From Hermatobates lingyangjiaoensis (Eukaryota > Arthropoda > Insecta > Hemiptera > Hermatobatidae), in the NCBI GenBank assembly GCA_026182355.1, contig JAPFBL010000554.1:121700-185699 (forward strand): a stretch of DNA of 64,000 bases, read 5' to 3'. The notes beneath the pieces are model-generated. The model saw nothing but the letters and a program-made list of their open reading frames with translations, was not told the DNA's origin and searched no databases. Of this stretch, positions 33,676 to 44,859 are shown piece by piece (position 1 is the first letter of the stretch; the number at the start of each line of letters is the position of its first letter). The translations under genes and the position numbers were made by a program.

Positions 33676-34507
33676 CAGTAGAAGTCCATTAGTCCGGCAT
33701 CCAATAGTCCGGAATGCCCGATAGTCCGGCATCGCTCCGGAAAATTTTACAAATATTGTTTTTTTCCAAAAGTGTCTTTAAAGCAAATAAAAACGCTGGA
33801 GAGCTATTCCGAAGTTTTTGGGGTAGTTCGGGACCATCCGGAAGCGCTCGGTATTGTTCGCAAACAATGCAATGCCATCTGTCACAACGAAGTCAGGTGC
33901 AGTGCAGCTCTGTCATATATTTGACGCTTCCATCACGAAGCGTCTTCGCCATTTTTTTGTGCTTGGTGTTTTGTGTCCTTCAGCGCATCGCAGTAAACGT
34001 AGCTTTACTGTTGACATTATCAACAGTGTAGTAAACCCTCAGCCTACTCCAAATCTTGAGGAAAGTGACTCGGAAGCCGAAACGGAAGAAAAGGAAAGAA
34101 TTAGCTGGGCAGAAGCTGCAGAATCATTAAACAAGTTTAACACTTTTGCTGAGGCTAGTACAAGCTACAGTACTTCAGAAGTTATTGATTTGCATATAAT
34201 TAGGAATAACTTTTACACTAAACGTAAAAATTCTATAAAACAAAAGGACATTCGTGACTTTCTTAAATCTAAGTAAAATATGTTTTACATTACGTGTATA
34301 TACATTATATTAAATGTATACATTTACATTATATGTAAATTAAAATAAATTTAGTTGTATGCATTAGCATAGTGCATTAGTACTTTATTTATTAACCTAT
34401 AATTACCACCTGATCGATCGGAATTTCGGACTGCCCGATAGTCCGGAATGCCCGATAGTCCGGCACCGAGCCGGTCCCGAACGTGCCGGATTATCGGACT
34501 TCTACTG
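33676..34507 (+). mobile_element. Tigger/pogo-type element of a second family, in the satellite
   Basis: The left end CAGTAGAAGTCCATTAGTCC and right end CCGGATTATCGGACTTCTACTG are inverted repeats, with sub-terminal CCGATAGTCCGG words repeated on both sides. TA flanks each end (33674-33675 and 34508-34509). Removing the element restores the satellite word AATACTACTAATATC. At 832 bp it is internally deleted but keeps the end of its transposase gene. Confidence 0.92.
33854..34276 (+). pseudogene. Tigger transposase C-terminal remnant
   Basis: The frame runs to TAA at 34274-34276. Its last third, roughly codons 84-140, has an acidic stretch (ESDSEAETEEKER), then ISWAEAAESLNKF and a final QKDIRDFLKS. 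This follows the Tigger/jerky-type ending, where a helix with acidic linker is followed by KQ-x-x-I-x-DFF. The first 45 or so codons come from sub-terminal sequence, so the start is not real. No DDE core is present. Confidence 0.65.
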
Positions 34508-35660
34508 TACTACTAATATCAAAACAGGCTTAAAGTCCTCTCCGAAGGACGACATACTCAGATTTATGTGAACATAATTTGAAAACATAATTAAAAATTT
34601 AATAAAAATATAACAATACAAAAATAAAATTTATAGAATATAATAATAATTGAATACTAATAATACTAATTCTAATACTACTAATATCAAAACAGGCTTA
34701 AAGTCCTCTCCGAAGGACGACATACTCAGATTTATGTGAACATAATTTGAAAACATTATTAAATAATTAATAAAAATATAACAATAAAAAAATAAAATTT
34801 ATAGAATATAATAATAATTGAATACTAATAATACTAATTCTAATACTACTAATATCAAAACAGGCTTAAAAGTCCTCTCCGAAGGACGACATACTCAGAT
34901 TTATGTGAACATAATTTGAAAACATTATTAAATAATTAATAAAAATATAATAATAAAAAATAAAATTTATAGAATATAATAATAATAATTGAATACTAAT
35001 AATACTAATTCTAATACTACTAATATCAAAACAGGCTTAAAGTCCTCTCCGAAGGACGACATACTCAGATTTATGTGAACATAATTTGAAAACATTATTA
35101 AATAATTAATAAAAATATAACAATAAAAAAATAAAATTTTTAGAATATAATAATAATTGAATACTAATAATACTAATTCTAATACTACTAATATCAAAAC
35201 AGGCTTAAAGTCCTCTCCGAAGGACGACATACTCAGATTTATGTGAACATAATTTGAAAACATTATTAAATAATTAATAAAAATATAATAATAAAAAATA
35301 AAATTTATAGAATATAATAATAATAATTGAATACTAATAATACTAATTCTAATACTACTAATATCAAAACAGGCTTAAAGTCCTCTCCGAAGGACGACAT
35401 ACTCAGATTTATGTGAACATAATTTGAAAACATTATTAAATAATTAATAAAAATATAACAATAAAAAAATAAAATTTTTAGAATATAATAATAAGTGAAT
35501 ACTAATAATACTAATTCTAATACTACTAATATCAAAACAGGCTTAAAGTGTTCTCCGAAGGACGACATACTCAGATTTATGTGAACATAATTTGAAAACA
35601 TTATTAAATAATTAATAAAAATATAATAATAAAAAATAAAATTCATAGAATATACTAATT

Positions 35661-35840
35661 GAAAAGACATGTGGATAATATGGTGAAAATATAATTCAAA
35701 GCATTGGTTGTAGTCATCTAGTATGTACCTTTAGGTTCTATCATCATTTAGTTCAAAAGGATATTTTGCATAAATTTTTGTTATATTTATTGCTTAAACC
35801 CATCCCCTAGCAGGTGATGACGTTGGCCATTTACTGGCTT
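35661..35840. other. Satellite edge, no gene
   Basis: The array ends near ATTCATAGAATATAC. The remaining bases are unremarkable until the SINE fragment at 35842. Confidence 0.4.
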
Positions 35841-35841
35841 T

Positions 35842-36480
35842 TTGTTTGATCGGTGATTCTACATTGAGAGTCCTAAATTTTGCCTACCTCAAAACCTAGG
35901 AATAAATCAATACCTACCAGAAAATCAGGATTTTTTATGACATTAATTCCTATTTTATTAACTATTTTTTTGTTGTAGCCATGTTTCACAGGCATTGGAA
36001 ATACTTCGAGGACTACTCAAATATGATGTTACTTTATTAGGCTCGGAACCGACGGCCTGACGTCCTTTCCCTCCCGATGTGCCTTCACCTTGTCGTGGTG
36101 GGAGGGCTTAACACATAGAGGGTGGTTTTACTCTCATGGTGTGAACTAAGAAAGGCGCTATTGGGCTGATGGTTAACCTGGGTCAGTGTCTGAGGGTGGA
36201 AAGTCCGCTCGTTCTATCGCTGACTTTGGTACCAGCCCGACCTTATTAATCAGACGTGGCTAACGCCTGTGTTTTTCAATACGTATTCTTTTTCAACTTA
36301 TTATGCTTTATCATAGAAGCCCGAAAGGCTTATGTACATTAATAAATCAAAACAGGATTATCGGAGTATCACGCTCACATTTATTGAGCTCTCACATACA
36401 TCAATCGATGGCCAGAGTGGTTATTGAACCAGTCCAGAGGCGATCACGTTGCCACTGTTCTAACTTGGCTCCTTGGACTA
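35842..36480 (-). mobile_element. SINE-A copy in three pieces, split by insertions
   Basis: Pieces in SINE order on the minus strand: head at about 36370-36475 (GTTAGAACAGTGGCAACGTG as box A, TGGTTCAATAACC as box B), middle at 36043-36070 (GACGTCAGGCCGTCGGTTCC), and 3' part at 35842-35892 (GTAGGCAAAATTTAGGACTC). A block of unknown class lies at 35893-36042. A GC-richer block with CCTTCACCTTGTCGTGGTGG lies at 36071-36360; similar words occur at the 5' ends of some non-LTR retrotransposons, but I cannot classify it. The plus open frame at 36303-36494 is antisense SINE. Confidence 0.5.
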
Positions 36481-37325
36481 GTTATCAGAAATAGTGAACA
36501 GCAATAAGTTTAATTCACTAGTTGGTTATAATGCTGCTTCAAAATTTGTAAAATTCTGAAGAAAATACAACTTGGATGATTTTAACGTATGTGGTGAACC
36601 CTTCTAAAATATAGTATTTCTGATTGATTAACTGTCTTCGAATGACGAACAAAATGAGCAACGCAAGAGTCATTTTAAATATTACAATTTAACAACTTAG
36701 ACTCTAACTATAAAATCATACAAGGAACCGTAAATAATAATTTAGTTTTTATAACAGCATTGATTAATATTATTATTCAAATATTACCAGGAACGGAATA
36801 AATTGTCTATATTATCTAAACTATTATAAATGATTATAGTAGAGATTCCTTAGTTAATTGTATGACCAATTTATTTTTGTTATAATTTGAGGGACATTAA
36901 ATAAATATAATTAATTAACGATATTCATAGAATAGCATCGTGGAAAGGATTGACATGAGATATGTTTGATTATTTGGAAGGAAGCCAAAGTAGTTTCTGA
37001 TTAGTGAACCAGATAAAGAGAATAGTAATAAATTATCGAAGTATTGACAACCAGGCTGGTATTTAATAGAGAGAAGCTAAAAAGAGTGTTCATATAGAAA
37101 GAGCATATTATTTCACTATATATAGATTTATTTAGGCTAGCAATAATGTGGTTTCAAGCCAATATATGAAATTATAATTATCTTAATGGTTTAAAAAGGA
37201 AATAAAGCACAGATTAGCAACATAAAGACAGTATTCTAATATTTCAATGGAAGCAAGAGGATGTATTTCAGGCTGCAACCTGCACCATATTTTCTCAAAA
37301 ATTAATTTCAATGATATCAAAATTT
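36481..37325. other. AT-rich stretch, no gene seen
   Basis: No feature was recognised. Confidence 0.35.
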
Positions 37326-37327
37326 GA

Positions 37328-37520
37328 CTTATTGGAGGGTAAAAATCTAATAAAATAGTCTCCACATACACAAACTTCAGAGTTTGAAGTTTGGTTATAT
37401 GCCTGAAGAAGAACACTACTTGTTTGAAACGCGTTGTTTATACTATTAAAGTTGTATACGTGGAAACTATTTTAATAGATTGTTATCCCATAATGAGTAA
37501 AGACTACATAATAACTGACT
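37328..37520. mobile_element. Inverted PLE-D termini
   Basis: The plus core at 37403-37436 is CTGAAGA, AGAACACTACTTGTTT, GAA, ACGCGTTG; stem III is AC/GT with loop GC. Distal arms: GGAGGGTAAAAATCTAATAA (left) with TTAATAGATTGTTATCCC (right), and AGTCTCCACATACA with TGTATACGTGGAAACT. Right of the arm, AATGAGTAAAGACTACATAA matches the outer flank of the PLE-D locus at 4.9 kb. Confidence 0.6.
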
Positions 37521-38836
37521 GAACTACATTAGAAATCTTAAATAACAAGCAATTTTCAAAAAACATACAGCAAGCATCCAAATGTGATTAAAAAATGTTG
37601 TACTATTTACGGATATTTATTTAACAATGAAAATGTAGATAGAAACTGTACTAAAGTTCATACATAATCTCCACGATCTGTACGATTCCAAAGTGGAAAC
37701 CCAAAATCGGAAATGAAGTGCTTGGCCGATTTTCTTAAATTTACTTATGAACTTATATACATACAGTAATTGGAAATAACTACCAAAAGGACGTTAATAT
37801 TACACTCAAATTCATAGAATCTTCAGTAATTAAAGGTAATAACCCATACTAATATACCTTTGGCTATTATTCTTAGAAACATAGTTTGATACCGAATTCT
37901 TACCTTTGAGTCATATGATTTAAACAACGCGATTCTGGTAAATATTGTGTATTTCCTAATTATAAATAAAACACCTAATAGAATCTATATAAAAAAATTA
38001 ACAACATTAATTTAATTCAATTTCGAACTTATTAGATGATCTTTGATATTACTACTGCGAAATGGAATGGACATGTGGCTATAGGCACTTTTCTTATAGA
38101 AGTATTTACTGGATATTAGAAACATGTACCAATTTACCTTAGCTATGATTCAAAAAATATTCAGTCTAATATTTCTGTATTTCCAAGCTATAAACTATAG
38201 AATGGTATTAAAAAAATTAACATACATTTTTTTCACTTTCAACTTATTAATATTTTGTTTACCACTAAGTGAATGTTCTATATTTATAATAAATATTTGA
38301 ATGGAATTGATGTAAATTTCTCTTGAGTCAAGAAAATCCAGTCTAATATGACAAAGCGATAAACTCAAGTGGTTTTTATGTGTTTTTTTACGATTTCATT
38401 TTTATTGCCTTACTAAGAGAAGATCATGTCCTGTTGACCTCTACCATTTCATGATCTCACTCGTGTCTTGAACAACAAATGATCTTAATGTATATCTCCA
38501 GGATTACCTCAAATAAAACGCATGAACTTTGGTCTTTAAAATTACTTAAATCATTATTAAAACTTCATCAGAAACGCTTCAAATTATGTCTTTTTTATTC
38601 ACATGTTAGATTTGTCTTTTATCTAAATACACAAGTGAAAGTTGGTTATCTTAAGTCGGTTAATTTAAATTCCCTATTCAATAATATCATTCAACTACAG
38701 TAGTAAAACTGAAATCTGACGTCGATATTAAGTACAAAATACAGGCCTAGCATAAGATTTTTATTCTATCTATTGGTCTTTGGTCTGTTTTATTGGTCTT
38801 TGTTGAGGTTTGGTCCAGTATCAAATAGTACCTTTA
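37521..38836. other. AT-rich stretch, no gene seen
   Basis: No coding exon or repeat was recognised. The 74-codon frame at 38479-38703 has no support. Confidence 0.35.
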
Positions 38837-38970
38837 AACAACGTTTCGTATTATTAAAAATTATTAAATTTTAAGCCAAAATCTATACAGAATATTTAAT
38901 CAATACAGGTTAGTTCTATTTTACGTGGCTCTGAAGATGTCTATAAATATAGACGAAACGTTGATTGAAT
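38837..38970. mobile_element. PLE-type terminus with opposed partner fragment
   Basis: The plus core at 38931-38963 is CTGAAGA, TGTCTATAAATATAGAC, GAAACGTTG. The 6-bp hairpin GTCTAT/ATAGAC is perfect. A minus-strand ACGAAACGTTG remnant lies at about 38840-38850. Confidence 0.5.
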
Positions 38971-39018
38971 ATTATTTTACTGTTTGACGCTGGAGCAAAC
39001 CTTGATATAGAATATTAG

Positions 39019-39019
<1 letters not shown>

Positions 39020-39072
<53 letters not shown>

Positions 39073-39233
39073 ACTCAAAATTCGAAAAAAAAGATCCAAA
39101 CTGGACGCAAATCAGTTCAAAGATGAAGAAAAGCAACACACAGAGAAAGAGACACACTTACAAAAGTAAGAGTAAGAGACAACTTTTGTAATTGTGTCTC
39201 TTTCTCTGTGTGTTGCTTTTCTTCATATTTGAA

Positions 39234-39280
<47 letters not shown>
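39020..39280. repeat. PLE-H palindrome flanked by (TA)n
   Basis: The arms 39111-39167 and 39181-39238 share ATCAGTTCAAAGATGAAG, AAAGCAACACACAGAG and AAAGAGACACAC in inverted order. (TA)n lies at 39023-39070 and 39237-39272, so the palindrome sits between two microsatellites. The left side extends into AAGATCCAAACTGGACGC, which matches the window's right edge (63907 onward) and the inverse at 55225-55245. Confidence 0.75.
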
Positions 39281-39298
<18 letters not shown>

Positions 39299-39375
39299 TC
39301 TCTAATCGGGGTTCGGTCAATTTTCTATCAAACGGTCGACATATTATTGAATCTGTTATATATATATATTTATAT
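39273..39375. repeat. (TG)n joined to a chimeric PLE-A end
   Basis: After GTGTGT (39273-39298) comes GTTCTCTAATCGGGGTTCGG in one orientation. It is followed directly by TATCAAACGGTCGACATATT in the other, then (TA)n. In the intact A termini at 17.9 and 32.5 kb these two segments occur in one orientation and the other order. Confidence 0.6.
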
Positions 39376-39535
39376 TTATATCAGCTTCAGTTGATGTCGT
39401 ACTTCCATCAATTCACTTCTTCTCCTGAGGAGGACCGTCATGACGGTCGAAATATTGAAAAGTGAGTCCTTTGTTACATTTCTTTCTATGTGTCAATGTT
39501 TTTTACGTGTATATATATATATATATATAATATTG
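39376..39535 (+). mobile_element. PLE-F-like terminus
   Basis: The core at 39424-39456 reads CTGAGGA, GGACCGTCATGACGGTC, GAAATATTGAAAAGTGAG. The hairpin GACCGTCATGACGGTC is fully self-complementary. Flanking words (CAATTCACTTCTTCTC, TTTCTATGTGTCAATG) match the F termini at 16.6 and 43.4 kb. It ends in (TA)n at 39511-39528. Confidence 0.55.
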
Positions 39536-40110
39536 AATACGTTAATTAATATACTTTGATTGTGCTCTATACTCTAAAATAATGCTCTGTTACAATATTG
39601 GAGAAAATATTGTGGGGGAATATAAAAAGTTGGAATATAGATGGCATGATGGTCGGTTAGAGAGGATGTTGTTAAAAAGAAAGAATATAAAGAGGGAACA
39701 GTTAATTAATAGAGTGAAGTAGAATGAGAGAGTAATATAGAGGGAAAGTCATAGAGTAAAAGAGAGAGTGAACCAGTAGGAGAGGAATGTTTGTTCAACC
39801 TCACCTACTTCCTTGCACAAACATAAATTTGCAATGTGACTCTTTTTTTTTCCATTGCCATTTTTATTCAAATAATTTGAATATTGCTATAGTTTAAATT
39901 CAATGTTATTTTTTTTTAATAATTCTGTTATATATTTATTTGTGAGTACCTATTTGTAACAATGTAATAAACTGTAAAATATGAGGATAACTATGATATG
40001 CAAATGAAGCTTCGGAAGGTAAAAGATTAAAAAGGTTGTGATTTTGATACGTTAATGATTTTGATCAACAACCCCAATAAAAGAAAAAGACCATTTATGG
40101 TTGAATGTTG
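39536..40110. other. AT-rich stretch, no gene seen
   Basis: No feature was recognised. Confidence 0.35.
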
Positions 40111-40280
40111 AATGGGAAAACAAGACTAAGATCTTTGAACCGTAGCAAGCGGTCTTCGTCAGAGTCAAAAACCCCGTTTTTGTTACCCAACTATTTTTTT
40201 TTTTTATTTGATACCCAATGTTTCAAAAACGTTTGGTTTTTGACTCTGACGAAGACCCCTTGTTACGGTTGAAATTGCTT
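40111..40280. mobile_element. Inverted PLE-C termini
   Basis: The minus core at 40124-40166 is close to consensus (CTGACGA, GACCG/CGGTT-like hairpin, AAGATC). The plus core at 40242-40275 reads CTGACGAAGACC, CCTTGTTACGGTTGAAAT and then decays. The centre contains T-rich filler. Confidence 0.6.
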
Positions 40281-42530
40281 TTCAAACATTGTCAATAATA
40301 TCTGGATTAGGAGTTCTCAGCATTGCTTGGCTCATGCACCCTTTTCGACATTTGCACAGTTCCACACCCCCTCCATTCCAAGATCGTACTTTTAAAAAGA
40401 CTATTCTAAATTATATGTAAATATTACTAATAGTCCTATTAGTTTATCTTTATTAAGTTTTAAACATTAAATGTTAATTATATATATAAAAACAACCTTA
40501 AAATATTATTTTTTAATATATAATTACAAGGTTAACATTTATTATTGATTTCCTTATTCGGTAAACTTACTGTGAAGGTAATTCACACCCTGAAACACAT
40601 AATTTACCCCTCGGGGTGAATTTATTCCCAATTGAGACTTTTAATTAATCTAGATGGACTTCTCAGAAGTAATATTGAACAAAATATAACTTAAAAACAC
40701 TAATTTGTTATTTTATTTAATTAAGTGCTTTATAAAAAAAAATAAAAAATGGATCAACCCTTAAAACGAAATTTATCAAATTGATGGAAAGTTATATTAT
40801 TTCATGAAGAGTGGTGAGTCTAGAACAGGACTGGTCAGTGATTGATTTGCAAGGTTCAGTGGTTTTGGACTTCATGTTGAAGGGTTATCTAGAATTTTGC
40901 ATGCACTGGATGAGAACGCAAGATAATCTGAGAACCTGTGTTGAAATGAGATTCTAACAAAAGTAAGTTTACTGACTGGACTAAATACTCTAGATACTTT
41001 ATTTACTTTGAAGGTAATCTGCTGAAGAGATAAATCATGCTGTGACACTGAACACTCATGTTAAGCATTGCCAGTTCATATCTGAAGTGGAAATATTAGC
41101 CATAATTGAACTAAAACCAAACGTTAAAGACATTCTCTGAAAAATTTGTATACCCTTCAAATCATATGTTATACTCGTACATATTTTAGTAATAATTTAG
41201 TCAGAACACTTCAAGCACTTTGTTCTCAGTGAGTCTACTTAAATTTAACTGAGACCCTTCATCCCCCTCTGAAGCCTAAATCAAGTTATGAAAACCTTTC
41301 AGATCATTCTGGGTTGTGAACTATTTCCCTACAATCAAATGACTGATATCTTTTCCAGATAGAGGACAATGACAAATATCCATATATAGTTCTAGTTCTT
41401 TTTATTATCAACCAATTACAAGAATTACACTTGTTAACATTGGATTTCTAAATAAGAGAGAAATCTTTAAAATTTAAAAATCTCAAAAATATTTTCAGTG
41501 AAAGCTGAAATTTTTAGTAAAAGTTTCAAGCTGGAGCTTTGAAGTTCTGCTTAAATAAATTTATATATTCAACTTCTTTGGAATAGTTTCCCCAGACAAA
41601 GTTTCCCTCTACTAATTTTTTGCAACTTTTTTTTTTCCGTCTAGTGGAAAAATAATGCCTTTTCTGAAGGAAAATATATTTATTGCTTACATAAATAAGG
41701 GTCAATAGCTGGTTTTTCTTAATAAAAGAACCCTTTCTCCTCTGAATATGGATTTTTCAACTAATCTGAAATTGATTAGTAGAAGTTATAGACATCAAAA
41801 ATAGATATCAAGATGATTCAATGCTTAACAGCTTTCAGAAAAATGCAGTCATAATAGTCACTCATCCCTAGAAATGATAAGCAGCGTCACCCCATACACG
41901 AGGGTCTATTAAGTAAATAATACGATTTCCTTTAGGTTTATCCTCAACTTCAATTATATAATTATAAGAACTTATTAAATAAAAACTTTTTTTTCATAGG
42001 TTGTTACAATGGATATTTTATTGAATATAAATCTAAAATAAAAAACAATACGTGTTTTAACCATGTTATTTTCATAGTAAAGCTACCATTAAGCAAAGAT
42101 AACTATACCATTTTCAAGTAAGGTAAAGTCATTTTTTCAGTTTTTAGTTAAAAACCATCTCTTAGCTAAAACAAGGTTTTATTTTATTTTGTAAATCGGT
42201 GCGGATTTTTAAAGTGTTTTTCTCTTTTTTATTTTTGTTATAAAAATACTGAATATGATTTGATTTAATTATACTTATGTTAATGAGTATTCTAATTAAC
42301 TATGTTGAAAACTGCTACCACTATTACTTGGTTGAATTACTGAACACAATTAAATAAAATAATTATTAACTATTTGAATAAGATAAAACATATGTATATA
42401 TTAAAGTATTTGGAACTAATTGAATGAATAGATTCCAACATTAAAATAAACACATAAAAAACTCATAAAAGAGATTTCAGAAACTAACTGCTATATTTGA
42501 AAGCCATCTAACTACCTCTCTAACCCCCAA
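40281..42530. other. AT-rich stretch, no gene seen
   Basis: No gene, repeat of another part of the window, or transposon end was recognised. It is the longest featureless stretch in the window and lies directly upstream of the candidate exon, so it may be intron. Confidence 0.35.
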
Positions 42531-42551
42531 CAGGACAACTGTCACTAACAG

Positions 42552-42646
42552 ACTGTGCATCATTCCGCCACCAACCTCTGCGCTTGGTGCGAGAAGACCG
42601 TCACACCGGGGCCGGAGCCCCTGATGGACTTTTTCCGCCCCACCGA
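42552..42646 (+). CDS. Candidate internal exon of an unidentified host gene
   Basis: A GC-rich island sits in AT-rich DNA. Upstream is a pyrimidine tract (CTACCTCTCTAACCCCC) with two acceptor AGs: AACAG ending 42533 and AACAG ending 42551. Downstream is a perfect donor, GA followed by GTAAGT (GT at 42647-42648). With the second acceptor, the frame beginning ACT GTG CAT gives 31 full codons plus two bases, reading TVHHSATNLCAWCEK and later EPLMDFFRPTE-type residues. Third positions are about 80 percent G or C in this frame and mixed in the other open frame. A C-x2-C pair (CAWC) could be half of a zinc knuckle, for example FCS-type, but that is a guess. In-frame TAA just past the donor would be spliced out. 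Confidence 0.45.
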
Positions 42647-42814
42647 GTAAGTAAGGAAACTTTTACTATTTAAAGACACCTGCTGACATGAAATGAAATG
42701 CAAACGGGCCAGTTTAAATGTTTATATTTGATTTAGTAGTTATGAACTTTGAGTGTTATATCTAAGTGTTTTAAACTATGTTTAATAGGTTTTTTATAGA
42801 TATTGTATATATGT

Positions 42815-42875
42815 TTACCCCTGAAGATGGTCTAAGACGACCAAAACTTTGAAAAAAATAGAACCATTGAAAACT
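42815..42875 (+). mobile_element. PLE-type terminus, variant
   Basis: At 42821-42850 the sequence reads CTGAAGA, TGGTCTAAGACGACCA, AAACTTTGAAA. The hairpin TGGTC/GACCA is intact but GAAA has become AAAA. Confidence 0.4.
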
Positions 42876-43019
42876 AAACGTATGGTGAGTTAATCTACCT
42901 AGTTCCTTGTGGATTTAAAAAAAACTATTAAGGGCTTTGGAAAAGTTATCCAAAAAATTAATTAAAAAAACAATAGGCCGTAAATTCAATCTGATATGTA
43001 TTAAGGAAAGACTGTTTCC

Positions 43020-43224
43020 TATTAGACATATATATATTAGTATAAATAGGGAGCAGACCTTCTTTTATACAAATTGTGTTGAACTGAATTGCCTTAATCA
43101 AACTTACCTTTCTTTTGATATTATTGATAAATTATTTGATATTATTTTATGATATTTGATAATAGTTGAATTCAAAAAAAAAACCAAAAGAAAGGTAAGT
43201 TTGATTAAGGCAATTCAGTTCAAC

Positions 43225-43266
<42 letters not shown>

Positions 43267-43274
43267 CCTATATC

Positions 43275-43313
<39 letters not shown>

Positions 43314-43430
43314 ATATCGTTTTATAATATTATTATTATTCGTTCTTCTCGATGACGAGTATATCAAAATATGGTAGTGAGTTTCTGTTTCATTTCTGAG
43401 TGTTCTCTGTGTCAATCTAGTTTATTTATA
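43020..43430. mobile_element. (TA)n tracts with inverted flank and PLE-F-like end
   Basis: TGAACTGAATTGCCTTAATC and ACTTACCTTTCTTTTG (43078-43118) are repeated inverted at 43188-43225. TA tracts follow at 43228-43262 and 43277-43311. A decayed F terminus (CGATGACGAGTATATCAAAA, TGGTAGTGAGTTTC) lies at 43346-43395. The open frames at 42937-43377 are composed of this repeat sequence. Confidence 0.55.
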
Positions 43431-44212
43431 TATCTAAAATGTACCACTGTATTCAGTTTTTTTATCGGACAATATGATGTGAACTTTCCAAATGATTTAC
43501 TGGATGAATAATGTCTGGAAATTTAAATAAAAGAACGAATTAATGTTATATATGGTATTAATAGTAGGGAAACATTTATTGATAAAAATATAAAGAAATA
43601 TCACTGACGTAAGAATTTGAGAAATATCAAGGTTTGTTAATAATTTGTTTCAACAATCTCAGTTCGATGTGCTTTAAATAGTGGATTAATTAATAAGTTA
43701 AAAAAACTGAAACCTGAATATTACTAGAACTAGCTGTGAAAAAAATTCTTTGATATCTATACATGTTACATTAATTAAAAAAATATTTTTCAAAGGAGAA
43801 ATAGAGAAGTTTTCCAAGCTTGGTCATGTGAAAACAAATATGTTAAATTTACGTCCAGTGATTCAAAGATTTTTTTTCCTCCTTTTTCTGAATTAATAAA
43901 CCCTTTATATGTGTTTGAAAAATAGCATTTTATATAAAAAAAATAGATATTCTGTAGTATGTAGATTTTTTAAAAAAATATTTTTTACATTCATATAGTT
44001 AATATTATAATTGTCAAAAAAATGAAAATAGAAAAAAATTATCACTGATAGGACTATATATGAATTATATTAAAAAAATGTTTATCAGATTATTTAAATT
44101 GAATATTATAAACCGATATAAATGGTTAAAATGACAGTTTCTTAAGGACATTATTTCATAGTTTTCCTTATGATTATTGTTTTTTAAAAATAAGTCTGTT
44201 TTTTAATTGTGC
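43431..44212. other. AT-rich stretch, no gene seen
   Basis: No feature was recognised. Confidence 0.35.
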
Positions 44213-44620
44213 AATCTGTTATAGTGTGGTATTTACTCACATTGGGGAAAGGATTAAGTCTCCACACAAAAAAGAGTTAATTATAAAAAACTAAACAACA
44301 TGTTTCAAGCACTTGATGTTCTTCTTCAGGTCATATCTAAGCAATTTATGCATATAAGAGCTTTAGGAACATAGGGGTGAATTAATTAAAATTAATATAA
44401 TATCTAACATTATTGGGTGTTATCATGAGAGGTATTGTATTCATTTGAATTAATTTCTCTCTATGTTCCTAAAGCTCTTAAATGGAAATATTGTTTAGAA
44501 GTAACCTGAAGAAGAACATCAAATGTTCGAAACGCATTGTTTAGTTTCTTATAATAAACTTTTTTTGTGTGGAGACTTAAATTTAAATTTTTTGTGTGGA
44601 GATTTATTCACAATATGAAT
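44213..44620. mobile_element. Inverted PLE-D termini, long arms
   Basis: The minus core at 44297-44330 is CTGAAGAAGAACATCAAG and GCTTGAAACATGTTG. The plus core at 44506-44538 is CTGAAGAAGAACATCAAATG and TTCGAAACGCATTG. Inner arms include AAGAGCTTTAGGAACATAG and its inverse, and outer arms TAAGTCTCCACACAAAAAA and its inverse. GTGGTATTTACTCA marks the outer left end, as at the other D loci. Confidence 0.65.
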
Positions 44621-44859
44621 AAATCTGTTTATATATCTTAAAATAACTTATTTTTTATAAACTTAAAGAATGGTGCTTATTTTATAGAATTCTTTGAAAA
44701 GTTCAGCATAATCGAACCTTATTTATGTATGAAATGTAACATTAAATATTAAAAGTTCCCACAGTAATGGTAAAATAGTATGGTATATGCATTAGCTGTA
44801 GTTTGTTCCACAGTATGAAAGCAACTACCATTGCATACTTTATAAGGATAAAACAGCTC

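Larger units (their letters stand above)
33331..35660. repeat. 168-bp tandem satellite, about nine units
   Basis: The anchor AAAACAGGCTTAAAGTCC begins at about 33331, 33520, 34521, 34689, 34857, 35028, 35196, 35366 and 35534. Spacing is 167-171 bp once the Tigger insertion is removed; the first interval is 189. Units hold a SINE-A-derived block (CAGGCTTAAAGTCC, CCGAAGGACGACATACTCAG) and an AT-rich block (AACATAATTTGAAAACATTA and AATATAATAATAATTGAA). Adjacent units differ by a few bases. The minus-strand open frames of 80-121 codons are read-through of the repeat. Confidence 0.92.

Noticed and set aside
33331..35660. CRISPR-like array
   Set aside because: Units are whole 168-bp tandem repeats with no short repeat/unique spacer pattern, and the DNA is clearly eukaryotic.
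34967..35670. Minus-strand open frames of 98 and 121 codons with a repeated protein unit
   Set aside because: They are read-through of the 168-bp satellite. The protein repeat follows from a unit length near a multiple of three, and the SINE origin of the unit explains the sequence.
42536..42646. Alternative exon frame using the first acceptor
   Set aside because: It is open, but its third positions are mixed, while the frame from 42552 is strongly GC-ending. It cannot be excluded without transcripts.
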